In this document: positions 1 to 8,539 of the stretch, one piece after another | Layout of the letters: every line of letters begins with the position of its first letter | Numbering within the stretch: position 1 is the first letter of the stretch | Assembly: GCA_016709335.1 (NCBI GenBank) | Contig: JADJNC010000010.1 | Location: 97,588 to 161,587, forward strand | DNA: 64,000 bases | DNA from: Candidatus Propionivibrio dominans | GTDB taxonomy: Bacteria; Pseudomonadota; Gammaproteobacteria; Burkholderiales; Rhodocyclaceae | Direction of reading: 5' to 3' | The notes under the pieces: generated by a model | The model's database searches: none | Told to the model about the DNA's origin: nothing | The model's input: the letters and a program-made list of their open reading frames with translations, nothing else | Translations under genes and position numbers: made by a program

Positions 1-738
1 AGGCCATCAGGGCGCTGCCGTCGTCAAGATTCAGACCGATCCAGTCCCAGCCCTGGGCTGTTTCAGGCAGCAGTTCGCTCGACCATTCGTGGTCCAGCCA
101 GGCCTGGCCAGTGACCGGCTGCGTGCGGCCGTCGAGGGTCACCGTGCCGCTCACCTTGAGTTGCGGGCGGCTGTAGTAATAGCTGGCGTGGCGCGGATCG
201 GGGGACTTGCGACTGAACCCGGCGTCGCCGTTGAGCACCGGCGGGCCACCCGCGGTCAGCGACAGCGCGTAAGCGAAATCCTCGCCGGCAATAGTGGCCT
301 GATAGCGCCCGTCGCTTTGCTCGAAACGCCAGTCGCCGATCCACACACCGGTCTGCCCGGTGGCGAAGCCGGCGCGGCCAAAGCCGACGCGCGCGGCGCG
401 TTGCTCGTGACGCAGGCGGCCAAGGCGCGGGTCGGCAATGGCCGCGTGGGCGAGGATCAACTGACGCGGTGCGAAGGCGCTTGGATTGCCCTCGCCGACA
501 CCGGTGCGCACGCGGAAGAAGGTGCTCTGGAAACCGAGCGGGCTGCCGTCCGGCAAGCTCAGCCAGCCGGTGGCGTACCACCACTCGGTACGGCAATCGG
601 GGTGCGCGCCGTGATCATCAAGGAAAGACCAGCGTTCGGCCAGCCAGCACCGGAGCAAACCCAGGCGCTTCGGCGGCACCGATCCGTGCATTTACAAACA
701 GGCTGGCCAAAGCCAGGAGAAAAGTGCGCTTATTCATG
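1..738 (-). pseudogene. AttH-like secreted lipocalin-type protein (frameshifted, runs off window)
   Basis: Predicted secreted protein of the AttH / carotenoid 1,2-hydratase-like lipocalin family (COG5621 type), probably the periplasmic partner of the ABC exporter encoded just upstream. The ATG at 738 opens a signal peptide (MNKRTFLLALASLFVNA) and reads to LVFP. The reading frame then breaks: the family motif DDHGAHPDCRTEWWY continues one base out of frame, explained by one extra A in the pair at 620-621. Downstream the frame is open to the window edge (GQAWLDHEWSS, GWDWIGLNLDDG), so the C-terminal third is missing here. The start lies 8 bp after the permease stop, indicating an operon. The indel may be real decay or a sequencing error. 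Family call is good; substrate unknown. Confidence 0.75.
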
Positions 739-746
739 GCTGCTCA

Positions 747-3257
747 TTACCAGTCTTCGCGGACCGCGAGCACCGCGTCCTGGCGCATCGCCTGGCGCCC
801 GGCGAGTACGGCGGCCAGTGCCGCCAGGGCGATCAGTCCGGCGGCGAACAGGGTCAGCGAGCCCCACGGAACGTGCACATCCATGCTCCAGTGGAAGCTC
901 TGCCGATTGACCACCTCGATCAGCACCAGCCCGATGGCACTGCCGGCCAGCAGCCCGCCGAGCACGCCGACGCCAGCCGCCAGCGCGCCCTCCTGGGCCA
1001 GCATCCAGCCGATCTGGCGGCGCGTCAGGCCGAGATGGCGGAGCATGCCGAACTCGCGCCGCCGCGCTGCCGCAAGCGCCGCGAAGCTGGCCGCCACTCC
1101 GGCCAGGCCGATGATCACCGCAACCGCCTCCAGCAGATAGGTGACGGCGAAGGTACGGTCGAAGATGCGCAGGCTGGTGGCACGAATCTCGCCGGGGTAG
1201 GCAATCTCCAGCGCCCCTGCGCTGCCGGTAGCCTTGAGCGCGGCGGCCACCTGCGTTGCCGTCGCCGAGGGCGCGAGTTTGATCGCCGCGTCATTGGCCA
1301 GCCGCTCGCCGGTCAGGCGGCGATAGTCGGCAAGATCGATCAAAACCGCACCGGTCTGGCGTGAATAGTCGCGCCAGACACCGGCCACATGCACCGGTAC
1401 CGGGCGCCCGGCGAGCGGCAGTTCGACGCGCTGGCCGGGCCGCCAGCCGTAGAGATCGTGCATCGCTTCGGAAATCCAGATCGCCGGCTCGCCGGCGCCG
1501 GGCCGGGTTGCGCCGACCAGCGGCAACTCACGCCCGTCGGCCGAAACCGGCCGCGCAATCAGGGCGATCGGTGCCTGCCCGGCTGTGACTCGCAGGTTCT
1601 CGTGGCGAGTGAAACTGACGCTGCCAACGCCGGGCACGGCGGCAATCCGGGCCTGCTGGGCTTCATCCAGATAGCCGCTGGTCTGCGCCGAGCTCGCGCG
1701 CAGGTAAAGGTCGGCGGGCAGGATCTGGGTCAGCCACTGGTCGACCGAATCGCGGAAGGAAGCCACCATGATCGCCATCGCCACCGCCAGCGCTACGCTG
1801 GTCAGCACCCCGGCCGCTGCCACCACGGCGTGCCCCGGTGCGGCAGCCAGGCGGGCGGTGGCCAGGCGGGACGCTACCGGCCCGTGCTCCGGCAGCAGCC
1901 AGGCCAGGCCGGATGCCACCGCCGGCAACAGCATCACGCTCCCCGCCAGCAGGCAGGCGATGGCCAGATAGCCGCCCAGCGGCAGGCCGTTCACCGGCGG
2001 AATCCAGCACGCGGCCAGGCTGGCCAGCAGCAGCGCCAGGCCCAGCGCAGGGTGCCCGCGCCCACCGAGCAGCGCCGCCTCGTCGCCGGCCTTCAGCGCC
2101 TGCGCCGGCGACACGGTGGCCGCCTCGCGTGCCGGCAGCCAGGCGCCGGCAACGCCGGCCAGCACGCCGAGCGCAACGTAAATGGCCGTTACCTCGGGCT
2201 GGAACTGAAGTTGCGGCTGCAATCCGGAAAAGTAGCCGGCACCAAGATCGCCGCCGAGCAGCGCCAGCATCGCCCAGGCCAGGCCATGACCGAGGGCGAC
2301 ACCGACCACGCCCCCGGCCAGCCCGACCAGCGCGCCCTCGGCCAGCAGCCAGGCGAAAAGTTGCTGGCGGGCCAGCCCGATGGCACGCAGGAAGGCGAAC
2401 TCGGTGCGCCGCCGCACCACCGAAAGCGCCTGCGCCGAGAAAACGAGAAAGCCGCCGGTCAGCAGCGCCATGGCCGCCAGCATGGTCAGATTGACCCGGT
2501 AGGCGCGCGACAGGTTGGCCGCCTGGTTCTCGGCCGTTTCCGGCGCTTCGATCACTACCCCGGCGGGCAGCAGGGCCTGCAAGCCGGTGCGCGCTGCCTC
2601 GGGCTCCACTCCGGCGGCCAGGCGCAGATCGATGCGCGTTAGCCGCCCGAGCCGGGCGAAGTGCTTCTGCACGGCGGCGATGTCCATCACCGCCAGGCGC
2701 CGGTTTTCGTCTGCGCCGGGCAAGTCGCCGGCGACACGCAAGGTCACTGTCCGGGTGCCGGCCTGCAAGTGCAGGCTGTCGCCGGGTTTTACGCCGAAGG
2801 CGCTTTGCGCCGCCGTGCTGAGAAACAGCGTATCGTCGGCCAGCGTGGCAAAGCGCCCGGAACCTTCAGTCGTTTTTGATGATTCAACGACCCTGGGCAG
2901 CAGTACCGGCGTCACGCGGGCCAGCGTGAAGACATCGATACCCAGCACTTGAAGGGTTTCCTCGCGCCCCGCGACTTTCGCCTGCACCTCGACGACGGGG
3001 CTGGCTTCGGCCACTTCGCGGCGGGCGGCGAGTTGCGCATAGAGGTTTTCGTCAAAGCCGCCGCGCGGCCCGAGCACTTGCAGGTCGGCCTCGCCGGCCA
3101 TCGCGCGCAGGCCGCGGCCGAACTCGGACAGCGCCGCTTCATGCACCGCCTGCACGGCCATGCCGAGGGCCACGCCAAGGACAATGGCGGCGAAGGAAAA
3201 CAGCGTGGCCACCCGCCGCCGGGCCAGCGAGCCGAGAAAAACCGGCGCCAGTCTCAC
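747..3257 (-). CDS. ABC transporter permease with two FtsX domains (AttF/AttG-like fusion)
   Basis: Inner-membrane permease of the MacB/LolCE class, 836 aa. It carries two copies of the FtsX topology: an N-terminal membrane anchor (about residues 15-40) followed by a periplasmic MacB-type domain, a cluster of helices in the middle, a second periplasmic domain, and a final helix cluster near the C-terminus. Such double permeases move hydrophobic or lipid-linked cargo at the outer face of the inner membrane, driven by a partner ATPase. I chose the GTG at 3257 because it overlaps the ATPase stop (GTGA), implying translational coupling; the upstream in-frame extension only shadows the ATPase gene. 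Neighbours match the AttEFGH arrangement, with F and G fused here. Cargo unknown. Confidence 0.88.
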   Translation of the reverse strand: MRLAPVFLGSLARRRVATLFSFAAIVLGVALGMAVQAVHEAALSEFGRGLRAMAGEADLQVLGPRGGFDENLYAQLAARREVAEASPVVEVQAKVAGREETLQVLGIDVFTLARVTPVLLPRVVESSKTTEGSGRFATLADDTLFLSTAAQSAFGVKPGDSLHLQAGTRTVTLRVAGDLPGADENRRLAVMDIAAVQKHFARLGRLTRIDLRLAAGVEPEAARTGLQALLPAGVVIEAPETAENQAANLSRAYRVNLTMLAAMALLTGGFLVFSAQALSVVRRRTEFAFLRAIGLARQQLFAWLLAEGALVGLAGGVVGVALGHGLAWAMLALLGGDLGAGYFSGLQPQLQFQPEVTAIYVALGVLAGVAGAWLPAREAATVSPAQALKAGDEAALLGGRGHPALGLALLLASLAACWIPPVNGLPLGGYLAIACLLAGSVMLLPAVASGLAWLLPEHGPVASRLATARLAAAPGHAVVAAAGVLTSVALAVAMAIMVASFRDSVDQWLTQILPADLYLRASSAQTSGYLDEAQQARIAAVPGVGSVSFTRHENLRVTAGQAPIALIARPVSADGRELPLVGATRPGAGEPAIWISEAMHDLYGWRPGQRVELPLAGRPVPVHVAGVWRDYSRQTGAVLIDLADYRRLTGERLANDAAIKLAPSATATQVAAALKATGSAGALEIAYPGEIRATSLRIFDRTFAVTYLLEAVAVIIGLAGVAASFAALAAARRREFGMLRHLGLTRRQIGWMLAQEGALAAGVGVLGGLLAGSAIGLVLIEVVNRQSFHWSMDVHVPWGSLTLFAAGLIALAALAAVLAGRQAMRQDAVLAVREDW

Positions 3258-3907
3258 GCGTGCAGCCCGTCGGCGGTGAGATGCAGGACGCGATCCGCCG
3301 TCGCTGCGGCGTCCTGCGAATGAGTGACCAGGATACCGATGGCGCCGGCCTGACGGATGCGCTCGGCGAGCAGCGCCAGCACCCGCGCGCCGTTGGCCGG
3401 GTCCAGGTTGCCGGTCGGTTCGTCGGCGAGTACCAGACGCGGACGATGCACCAGCGCCCGCGCAATCGCCACGCGCTGCATCTCGCCGCCGGACAGTTCG
3501 CGCGGCCAGCTTGCGGCACGATCGCCGAGTCCGACCGCATCGAGTACCTGCTGCGCCGGTGCGTCGGCTGCCGCGCCGTCGAGACCCTGCAGCCACAGCG
3601 GCAGGGCCACGTTCTGGCGCACGCTGAGGTGCGGCAGAATGTGGAAAGCCTGGAAGACGAAGCCCAGCTTGTCGCGGCGCAGGCGGGTCAGCGCATCTTC
3701 GTCGAGCTGCGCGTAATCGCTGCCGTCGAGCGCCAGACGGCCGCCGTCGGGCCGGTCCAGCCCGGCGATCAGGTTGAGCAGCGTGGACTTGCCGACGCCG
3801 GATTCGCCGACGATGGCCACGTACTCGCCCGCTTGCAGGCGCAGCGACACGTCACGCAGGACAATGCGCCCGTTGAACTGGCGCGAGAGGTTTTCAATTT
3901 CGAGCAT
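3254..3907 (-). CDS. ABC transporter ATP-binding protein (LolD/MacB class, AttE-like)
   Basis: Cytoplasmic ATPase of 217 aa, the usual size for LolD-type subunits. The Walker A is GESGVGKST (about residues 34-42), the signature is LSGGEMQRVAIARAL, and the Walker B is LVLADEPTGNLD, followed by the H-loop histidine (VTHSQD). All catalytic elements are intact. It is the first gene of a three-gene module with the double FtsX permease and the AttH-like secreted protein, and overlaps the permease by 4 bp. It should energise the permease by ATP hydrolysis. The family is certain; the cargo cannot be read from sequence. Confidence 0.93.
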   Translation of the reverse strand: MLEIENLSRQFNGRIVLRDVSLRLQAGEYVAIVGESGVGKSTLLNLIAGLDRPDGGRLALDGSDYAQLDEDALTRLRRDKLGFVFQAFHILPHLSVRQNVALPLWLQGLDGAAADAPAQQVLDAVGLGDRAASWPRELSGGEMQRVAIARALVHRPRLVLADEPTGNLDPANGARVLALLAERIRQAGAIGILVTHSQDAAATADRVLHLTADGLHA

Positions 3908-4241
3908 GAAAGGTAAGAGGCGTCCGCCTGCACTCGGTTCCGAGCGCCCGTAAAAATATCAATCCTGAAGATGATTTACCACAGAGAACACGGAGAACAC
4001 GGAGAAAAAACGCAAAGGGTGAGACGATTCTTTCTGTACACTTGGCGGTTTAGTGTTCTCTATCCACTATGGCTTTGGGCCACGTCGAGGGATGTCCTTT
4101 GGGAACGTTCAAGAAGCCGCTGAACAAGTATCAAACCGTCATTCCGGCGCAAGTCGGAATCCAGAAAAGTCAAGGCACTGGACACCGGCTTCCGCCGGCG
4201 TGACGGCCTATTCGGCGCTTCCTTTAAGCACTCTCAATCAA
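3908..4241. repeat. Intergenic region with two dispersed-repeat fragments
   Basis: No gene seen. Around 3979-4012 lies a short direct-repeat tract built on ACACGGAGAA, a motif common in intergenic DNA of environmental Proteobacteria. At about 4137-4205 lies a palindromic repeat (CGTCATTCCGGCGCA ... CACCGGCTTCCGCCGGCGTGACGG) that recurs near 16749-16878 and, inverted, near 42950-43017. The region separates the ABC module from the convergent-side reductase gene. Confidence 0.6.
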
Positions 4242-5147
4242 TCATTGGTCAATCGACGCCGAACGGCTTTCGAGCAGCTTGACCACCGTATGCAGGACGC
4301 GATTGACCGGCGTGGCGATACCCAGCGCCTCGCCCTGGCGCAGGACATGGCCGTTGATATGGTCGATCTCGCTACGCTTGCCGCGTGCCAGATCCTGCGC
4401 GGTCGATGAAAGCTGCGCCGGCATCGTGCGCGCGATGCGCTGCACGGCTTCCCACGTATCCCCCGGCACACTCACCCCGGCGGCCTGTGCCACGGCGAGG
4501 CACTCGTGCATCACGTCGCGCATCAGCGCCTCGACGCCCTCACCCTGCACCAGACGGCCGTAGGGCAATTGCGTGATCGCCGACAGGGCGTTGTAGGCGC
4601 AATTGAGGATCAGCTTGGCCCACAGCTCGCCCCTCACGTTGTCGGAGACCTGCGCCGGCACCCCGGCTTCGGCAAACAGCTTCGCCAGTTCGTCGCTGGC
4701 GGGCGATGGTCCGATCACCAGCTCGCCGCGTCCATGGTGTTTGACATGCCCCGGCCCGGCCATTTCGGTGGCGACATAGACCACCGTCGGGACGACTTCG
4801 CGCCCGAGCACCGCTTGCAGCCGCTCGGCATTGTCAACGCCGTTCTGCAAACTAAGGACGATCGCGTCGGTTTCAAGGTAAGGCGCCATCTGCGTTGCGG
4901 CGTTCGCGCTATCGGTCGACTTGACGCAGCAGAGCACAAGCTGTGCGCCCTGAACGCCGCTGGCGTCGGTGCTGGCGCGCATCGGCACCTGCGTCTGGAA
5001 AGCGTGTGTATCGAGATACAGTCCGGAGCGACGCACCGCTTCGACATGCGTCGGTCGACCGATCAGAACCACGTCATGGCCTGCGCGGGCCAGCATACCG
5101 CCGTAGTAGCAACCCACCGCACCGGCACCCATCACGGCAATCTTCAT
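4242..5147 (-). CDS. panE: 2-dehydropantoate 2-reductase family protein (PanE/ApbA-like)
   Basis: NADPH-dependent ketopantoate reductase family, 301 aa (normal length). The N-terminal Rossmann fold opens with GAGAVGCYYGGMLARAG (residues 7-23), and the all-helical C-terminal ApbA_C domain carries the family pattern around KLILNCAYNALSAIT (about 178-192). The reaction is reduction of 2-dehydropantoate to pantoate in pantothenate synthesis, in the cytoplasm. It stands alone, with no panB/panC neighbours, so it could be a paralogue acting on another 2-keto acid. The start ATG at 5147 is immediately before the glycine-rich motif, as usual for the family. Confidence 0.85.
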   Translation of the reverse strand: MKIAVMGAGAVGCYYGGMLARAGHDVVLIGRPTHVEAVRRSGLYLDTHAFQTQVPMRASTDASGVQGAQLVLCCVKSTDSANAATQMAPYLETDAIVLSLQNGVDNAERLQAVLGREVVPTVVYVATEMAGPGHVKHHGRGELVIGPSPASDELAKLFAEAGVPAQVSDNVRGELWAKLILNCAYNALSAITQLPYGRLVQGEGVEALMRDVMHECLAVAQAAGVSVPGDTWEAVQRIARTMPAQLSSTAQDLARGKRSEIDHINGHVLRQGEALGIATPVNRVLHTVVKLLESRSASIDQ

Positions 5148-5262
5148 GGGGTTCGCTCCAGTCTTCTTCCCTGAGATACGCGCCCTACTCTCGTTGTCGC
5201 CCAGGACAGCGCAAGCTTCGCATTATTCCAAATGGGAAAAAAAGCGATACTCTTTAGCATGG

Positions 5263-6186
5263 TTAGAGACCAAGCTCACCTTCTTCAAAGTAGTCAGAGT
5301 CAATGCGCTTTACGATGTATGAGGCAGAAACCGAAACCCCGACATCGAAGTCCATCATGAGGTTTGCTAGAAGTTGCCCGTCAATGAGCACAACTTTTGT
5401 ATCGATGCGGGAGGCGTAGTCAATTGCCTCTGCTGTGTATGACGAAGTGGTGATGAATACCCCTTTCTTGGCACGCTGGCCTTGCAGCGCACCGACAAAC
5501 TTTTGAACCTCCGGCCTCCCGACAGACCCTTGCCATCGCTTTGCCTGAATAAAGATGGTGTCCAACCCAAGACGGTCTTCCTTGATGATTCCGTCAATTC
5601 CGCCATCACCGCTCTGTCCGATTCGTTCGCCAGCATCTCGGCGTGAGCCGCCGTAACCCATCTTGACGAGAAGTTCGACCACAAGTCGTTCGAAGAAGGT
5701 TGGCGAGCATGTCAAAATTCGGGACAGAATATCTTGACCAAGGCTTAGTCGCAGGCTTTGGTGTGCCAGTTCAAGCGCCTCTTCCGGGGTCTGCTCTGTG
5801 GCAGGAACAACGGGCTCAGGTGCTGTTTCTTTATTGCTTCGAGGTGTATCTCGGAATACGATGAATTCGGGAAAACGCTCAAGAAAGCGAACATCAATTC
5901 GATCTGGATTATCGCCGAGTGTCTGCTTTCCTCGCGCCGTGATTCGCAATGCGCCTCTGCGCGGCGACTCCAACAGACAGGCTTTCTTGAGGTAGGAGTT
6001 TGCCCAGCCTACGCGATTATTAAAAATTGCTTGTTGGCCACTGGCCAGCAGTTCATTGCGTTCTGCCGAAGTCAATTGAAATTCGTTGGCAAGAACTTCA
6101 ACAGCCTCTCGGGTTGTGTGATCGTTGCCGTCGGAAGCGAAACGAAGTAGCGGCAACATCAGCGATTGATAGTCAGGGATTGGCAT
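5263..6186 (-). CDS. mrr: Mrr-type restriction endonuclease
   Basis: Type IV-like restriction enzyme of 307 aa. Residues 1-95 match the Mrr N-terminal winged-helix DNA-binding domain (MPIPDYQSLMLPLLR; DGNDHTTREAVE). The C-terminal half (about 160-290) is an Mrr_cat PD-(D/E)XK fold: GDGGIDGII supplies the acidic residue and IFIQAKRW the QxK part of the site. E. coli Mrr cleaves modified DNA. The gene is monocistronic, looks slightly richer in A+T than its neighbours, and lies beside the HicAB pair, so the stretch 5263-6978 has the look of a small acquired defence patch. Confidence 0.9.
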   Translation of the reverse strand: MPIPDYQSLMLPLLRFASDGNDHTTREAVEVLANEFQLTSAERNELLASGQQAIFNNRVGWANSYLKKACLLESPRRGALRITARGKQTLGDNPDRIDVRFLERFPEFIVFRDTPRSNKETAPEPVVPATEQTPEEALELAHQSLRLSLGQDILSRILTCSPTFFERLVVELLVKMGYGGSRRDAGERIGQSGDGGIDGIIKEDRLGLDTIFIQAKRWQGSVGRPEVQKFVGALQGQRAKKGVFITTSSYTAEAIDYASRIDTKVVLIDGQLLANLMMDFDVGVSVSASYIVKRIDSDYFEEGELGL

Positions 6187-6375
6187 ACGTGGCTCGATAG
6201 GATTTTCAGTATTTTAGGGGGTCGAAGTCATTTGATAATTGGTGCCCTGGTTTTTTAATGAATATGACCCCTTTGGTTCGATCTACCCACGGGGGCGCGG
6301 GGCCAACTTGGTATGGACCCACTTCGCCGGGGCGGAAAACAAGCCCAAGGCGGTCTAAAGTTGAGCGCATCCAAC

Positions 6376-6768
6376 CTACCGCATAGCCAACCGTGCGGCC
6401 TCGGCCAGAAAACCAGAGCGCGACTCGCCATGCGCTTTGGCGTAGGTGTCGATCTTCGCCAGCAAACGGCGCGGCAGGGTGATGTTGATCTTCTCGGCGC
6501 GCCCCTCGAAGCGGAACACATCCACCTCAACCGTCGCCCACACACCATCGGCAAAGTCGGGATTTTCTCGATGCTTGGCAATGGCCTTGGGAACCGGCAC
6601 ATCACCGCCGTCCTCGACCATCCCTTCCAGATGCAGGTCAATGGCCTCCAGCACGGAATCCAGCGCTGAGTCAAAGGTATCGCCCGACGAGAAGCAGCCG
6701 GGAAGATCGGGCACCGTCACGCCGAAGCGGACACCATCATCAGAATGCAACACCACGGGAAAACGCAT
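6376..6768 (-). CDS. hicB: HicB-family antitoxin
   Basis: Antitoxin of a type II toxin-antitoxin pair, 130 aa. The N-terminal partial RNase-H-like HicB fold shows the family pattern FGVTVPDLPGCFSSGDT (about 14-30). The C-terminal part (INITLPRRLLAKIDTYAKA, SRSGFLAEAARLA) is a ribbon-helix-helix DNA-binding domain, so it should repress its own promoter. It lies 9 bp downstream of hicA, with an AGGAGA ribosome site before the ATG at 6768. Order toxin-antitoxin is typical for hicAB. Complete, no damage seen. Confidence 0.93.
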   Translation of the reverse strand: MRFPVVLHSDDGVRFGVTVPDLPGCFSSGDTFDSALDSVLEAIDLHLEGMVEDGGDVPVPKAIAKHRENPDFADGVWATVEVDVFRFEGRAEKINITLPRRLLAKIDTYAKAHGESRSGFLAEAARLAMR

Positions 6769-6777
6769 GATCTTCTC

Positions 6778-6960
6778 CTATTTCCAACCCGCCTGCTTCT
6801 TGATGCTGTTCAGCGTACCGGCGGGGATGTCGCTGTCAGGGTGCTTGATGGTCACTAAGCCCGGCTTCGCAGAATGCTTGAACTGGTGATGTGAGTTTTT
6901 GACCCGCGCCAGAAACCAGCCATCGGCTTCCAGTTGCTTGATGATTTGTTTGCTGTCCAT
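6778..6960 (-). CDS. hicA: HicA-family mRNA interferase toxin
   Basis: Toxin of 60 aa with the double-stranded-RNA-binding-like HicA fold. Visible are the N-terminal helix (SKQIIKQLEADGWFLARVKN), the catalytic histidine context SHHQFKH, and the tail IPAGTLNSIKKQAG. HicA toxins cleave mRNA unless bound by HicB. I place the start at the ATG at 6960 (MDSKQ); an upstream in-frame ATG at 6978 would add six residues but would lie within the inverted repeat at 6962-6978. Forms an operon with hicB. Confidence 0.92.
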   Translation of the reverse strand: MDSKQIIKQLEADGWFLARVKNSHHQFKHSAKPGLVTIKHPDSDIPAGTLNSIKKQAGWK

Positions 6961-6961
6961 G

Positions 6962-6978
6962 GTGGTTATTATAACCAC
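6962..6978. promoter_or_regulatory. Perfect inverted repeat, likely HicB operator
   Basis: GTGGTTA-TTA-TAACCAC: 7-bp arms with a 3-bp spacer, immediately upstream of the hicA start. Autoregulatory operators of ribbon-helix-helix antitoxins are palindromes at this place. The operator role is inferred. Confidence 0.65.
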
Positions 6979-7154
6979 TTAAAAAATAGAGACAACACTA
7001 TAAACATCCAACGGGAAGTCCCTTCCGATTGGCGAGGTCTAATCGTGATAGGAAGAAGCCTCAAGGCCCCTACCTCCCACGCCGAGTCCCCGACCATTGC
7101 CAGTTACTTCGGAGTAGAGCAAACTCACTCGTCCCCGGCGGAATGGAGTCTGCA

Positions 7155-8534
7155 ATGTCGCTAAGCGCTGTCGTCGGCACCCGGCGCTACATTTTTACCG
7201 ATCTTAAGTATTTGTTGGCGAAAGCCAGCCCGGAGCGCTCGGGTGACGCTCTGGCCGGCATCATCGCCGAGAGCGCTGCCGAGCGCATGGCAGCGCGCAC
7301 GATCCTGGCCGATATGCCTTTGCGGCGCTTTCTCGACGAGGCGCTGATTCCCTACGAAATCGACGAAGTGACGCGGCTGATCGTCGATAGCCACGAATCG
7401 GCGGCCTTTGCCCCCCTGGCCGCGCTGACGGTAGGCGAATTCAGAGAGTGGCTGCTGGCGGATTCTGCCGACGCCGTGCAACTGGCGGCTGTCGCCGCCG
7501 GCATTACACCGGAAATGGCTGCGGCGGTGAGCAAGTTGATGCGTAATCAGGATCTCATCGCCGTCGCCCGCAAATGCCGGGTGGTGACCGCCTTCCGTGA
7601 CACCATCGGCCTGCCGGGGCGGCTGGCGGTGCGCTTGCAGCCCAACCATCCGACCGACGACGCCCGCGGCATCACCGCCGCACTGCTCGATGGGCTGATG
7701 TACGGCGTCGGCGATGCGCTGATCGGCATCAATCCGGCGTCGGACAGCCCGTCGGCGTTGACCACCTTGTGGCTGATGCTCGACGAGTTGATCGGGCGTT
7801 TTCAGATTCCGACCCAGTCCTGCGTGCTGACCCATGTCAGCAACCAGATCCGCGCCATGGAGATGGGTGTTCCGCTCGATCTGGTCTTCCAGTCCGTGGC
7901 GGGAAGCGAGGCCGCCAATACGGGTTTCGGAATCAATCTGGCGATGCTGCAGGAAGCGCGCGAGGCGGCGCTGGCGTTGAAGCGCGGCACCGTCGGCGAT
8001 AACGTGATGTATTTCGAGACGGGCCAGGGCAGCGCCCTGTCGGCCAATGCCCACCACGGCGTCGACCAGCAGACCTGCGAGGCGCGCGCCTATGCCGAGG
8101 CGCGCCATTTCAAGCCGCTGCTGGTCAATACGGTGGTCGGCTTCATCGGGCCGGAATATCTTTACAACGGCAAGCAGATCATCCGCGCCGGGCTCGAGGA
8201 CCACTTCTGCGGCAAGCTGCTCGGGCTGCCCATGGGTTGCGACATCTGTTACACCAACCACGCCGAGGTCGACCAGGACGACATGGACAGCCTGCTGGTG
8301 CTGCTCGGAAGCGCCGGGGTGAATTTCATCATGGGTGTTCCCGGTGCCGACGACATCATGCTCAACTACCAGAGCACGTCGTTCCATGACCAGCTCTTCG
8401 TGCGCCGCGTGCTTGGCTTGAAGCGGGCGCCGGAGTTCGAGTCCTGGTTGCAGGCGATGGGTCTGAGCGACCCGGCGGGCGAATTATTGCCCGCCCGTGC
8501 CGATCATCGGCTGTTGACCGGATTACCGGCTTGA
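7155..8534 (+). CDS. eutB: Ethanolamine ammonia-lyase large subunit
   Basis: Catalytic subunit of adenosylcobalamin-dependent ethanolamine ammonia-lyase, which converts ethanolamine to acetaldehyde and ammonia. 459 aa (E. coli EutB is about 453). Highly conserved TIM-barrel blocks are visible: GVGDALIGINP (about 180), SQCV-like strand THVSNQIRAMEMG, FETGQGSALSANAHHG, GLPMGCDICYTNHAEVDQDD and GVPGADDIMLNYQSTSFHD. The ATG at 7155 has GGAG seven bases upstream and matches the usual EutB N-terminus; an in-frame upstream extension has no family resemblance. Directly followed by eutC. No eut regulator, reactivase or shell gene is nearby. Confidence 0.97.
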   Translation: MSLSAVVGTRRYIFTDLKYLLAKASPERSGDALAGIIAESAAERMAARTILADMPLRRFLDEALIPYEIDEVTRLIVDSHESAAFAPLAALTVGEFREWLLADSADAVQLAAVAAGITPEMAAAVSKLMRNQDLIAVARKCRVVTAFRDTIGLPGRLAVRLQPNHPTDDARGITAALLDGLMYGVGDALIGINPASDSPSALTTLWLMLDELIGRFQIPTQSCVLTHVSNQIRAMEMGVPLDLVFQSVAGSEAANTGFGINLAMLQEAREAALALKRGTVGDNVMYFETGQGSALSANAHHGVDQQTCEARAYAEARHFKPLLVNTVVGFIGPEYLYNGKQIIRAGLEDHFCGKLLGLPMGCDICYTNHAEVDQDDMDSLLVLLGSAGVNFIMGVPGADDIMLNYQSTSFHDQLFVRRVLGLKRAPEFESWLQAMGLSDPAGELLPARADHRLLTGLPA

Positions 8535-8539
8535 CTGGC

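Noticed and set aside
747..3596. A longer permease reading from 3596
   Set aside because: The extra 113 residues lie over the ATPase gene in another frame and have no family likeness; GTG 3257 with its overlap is the better start.
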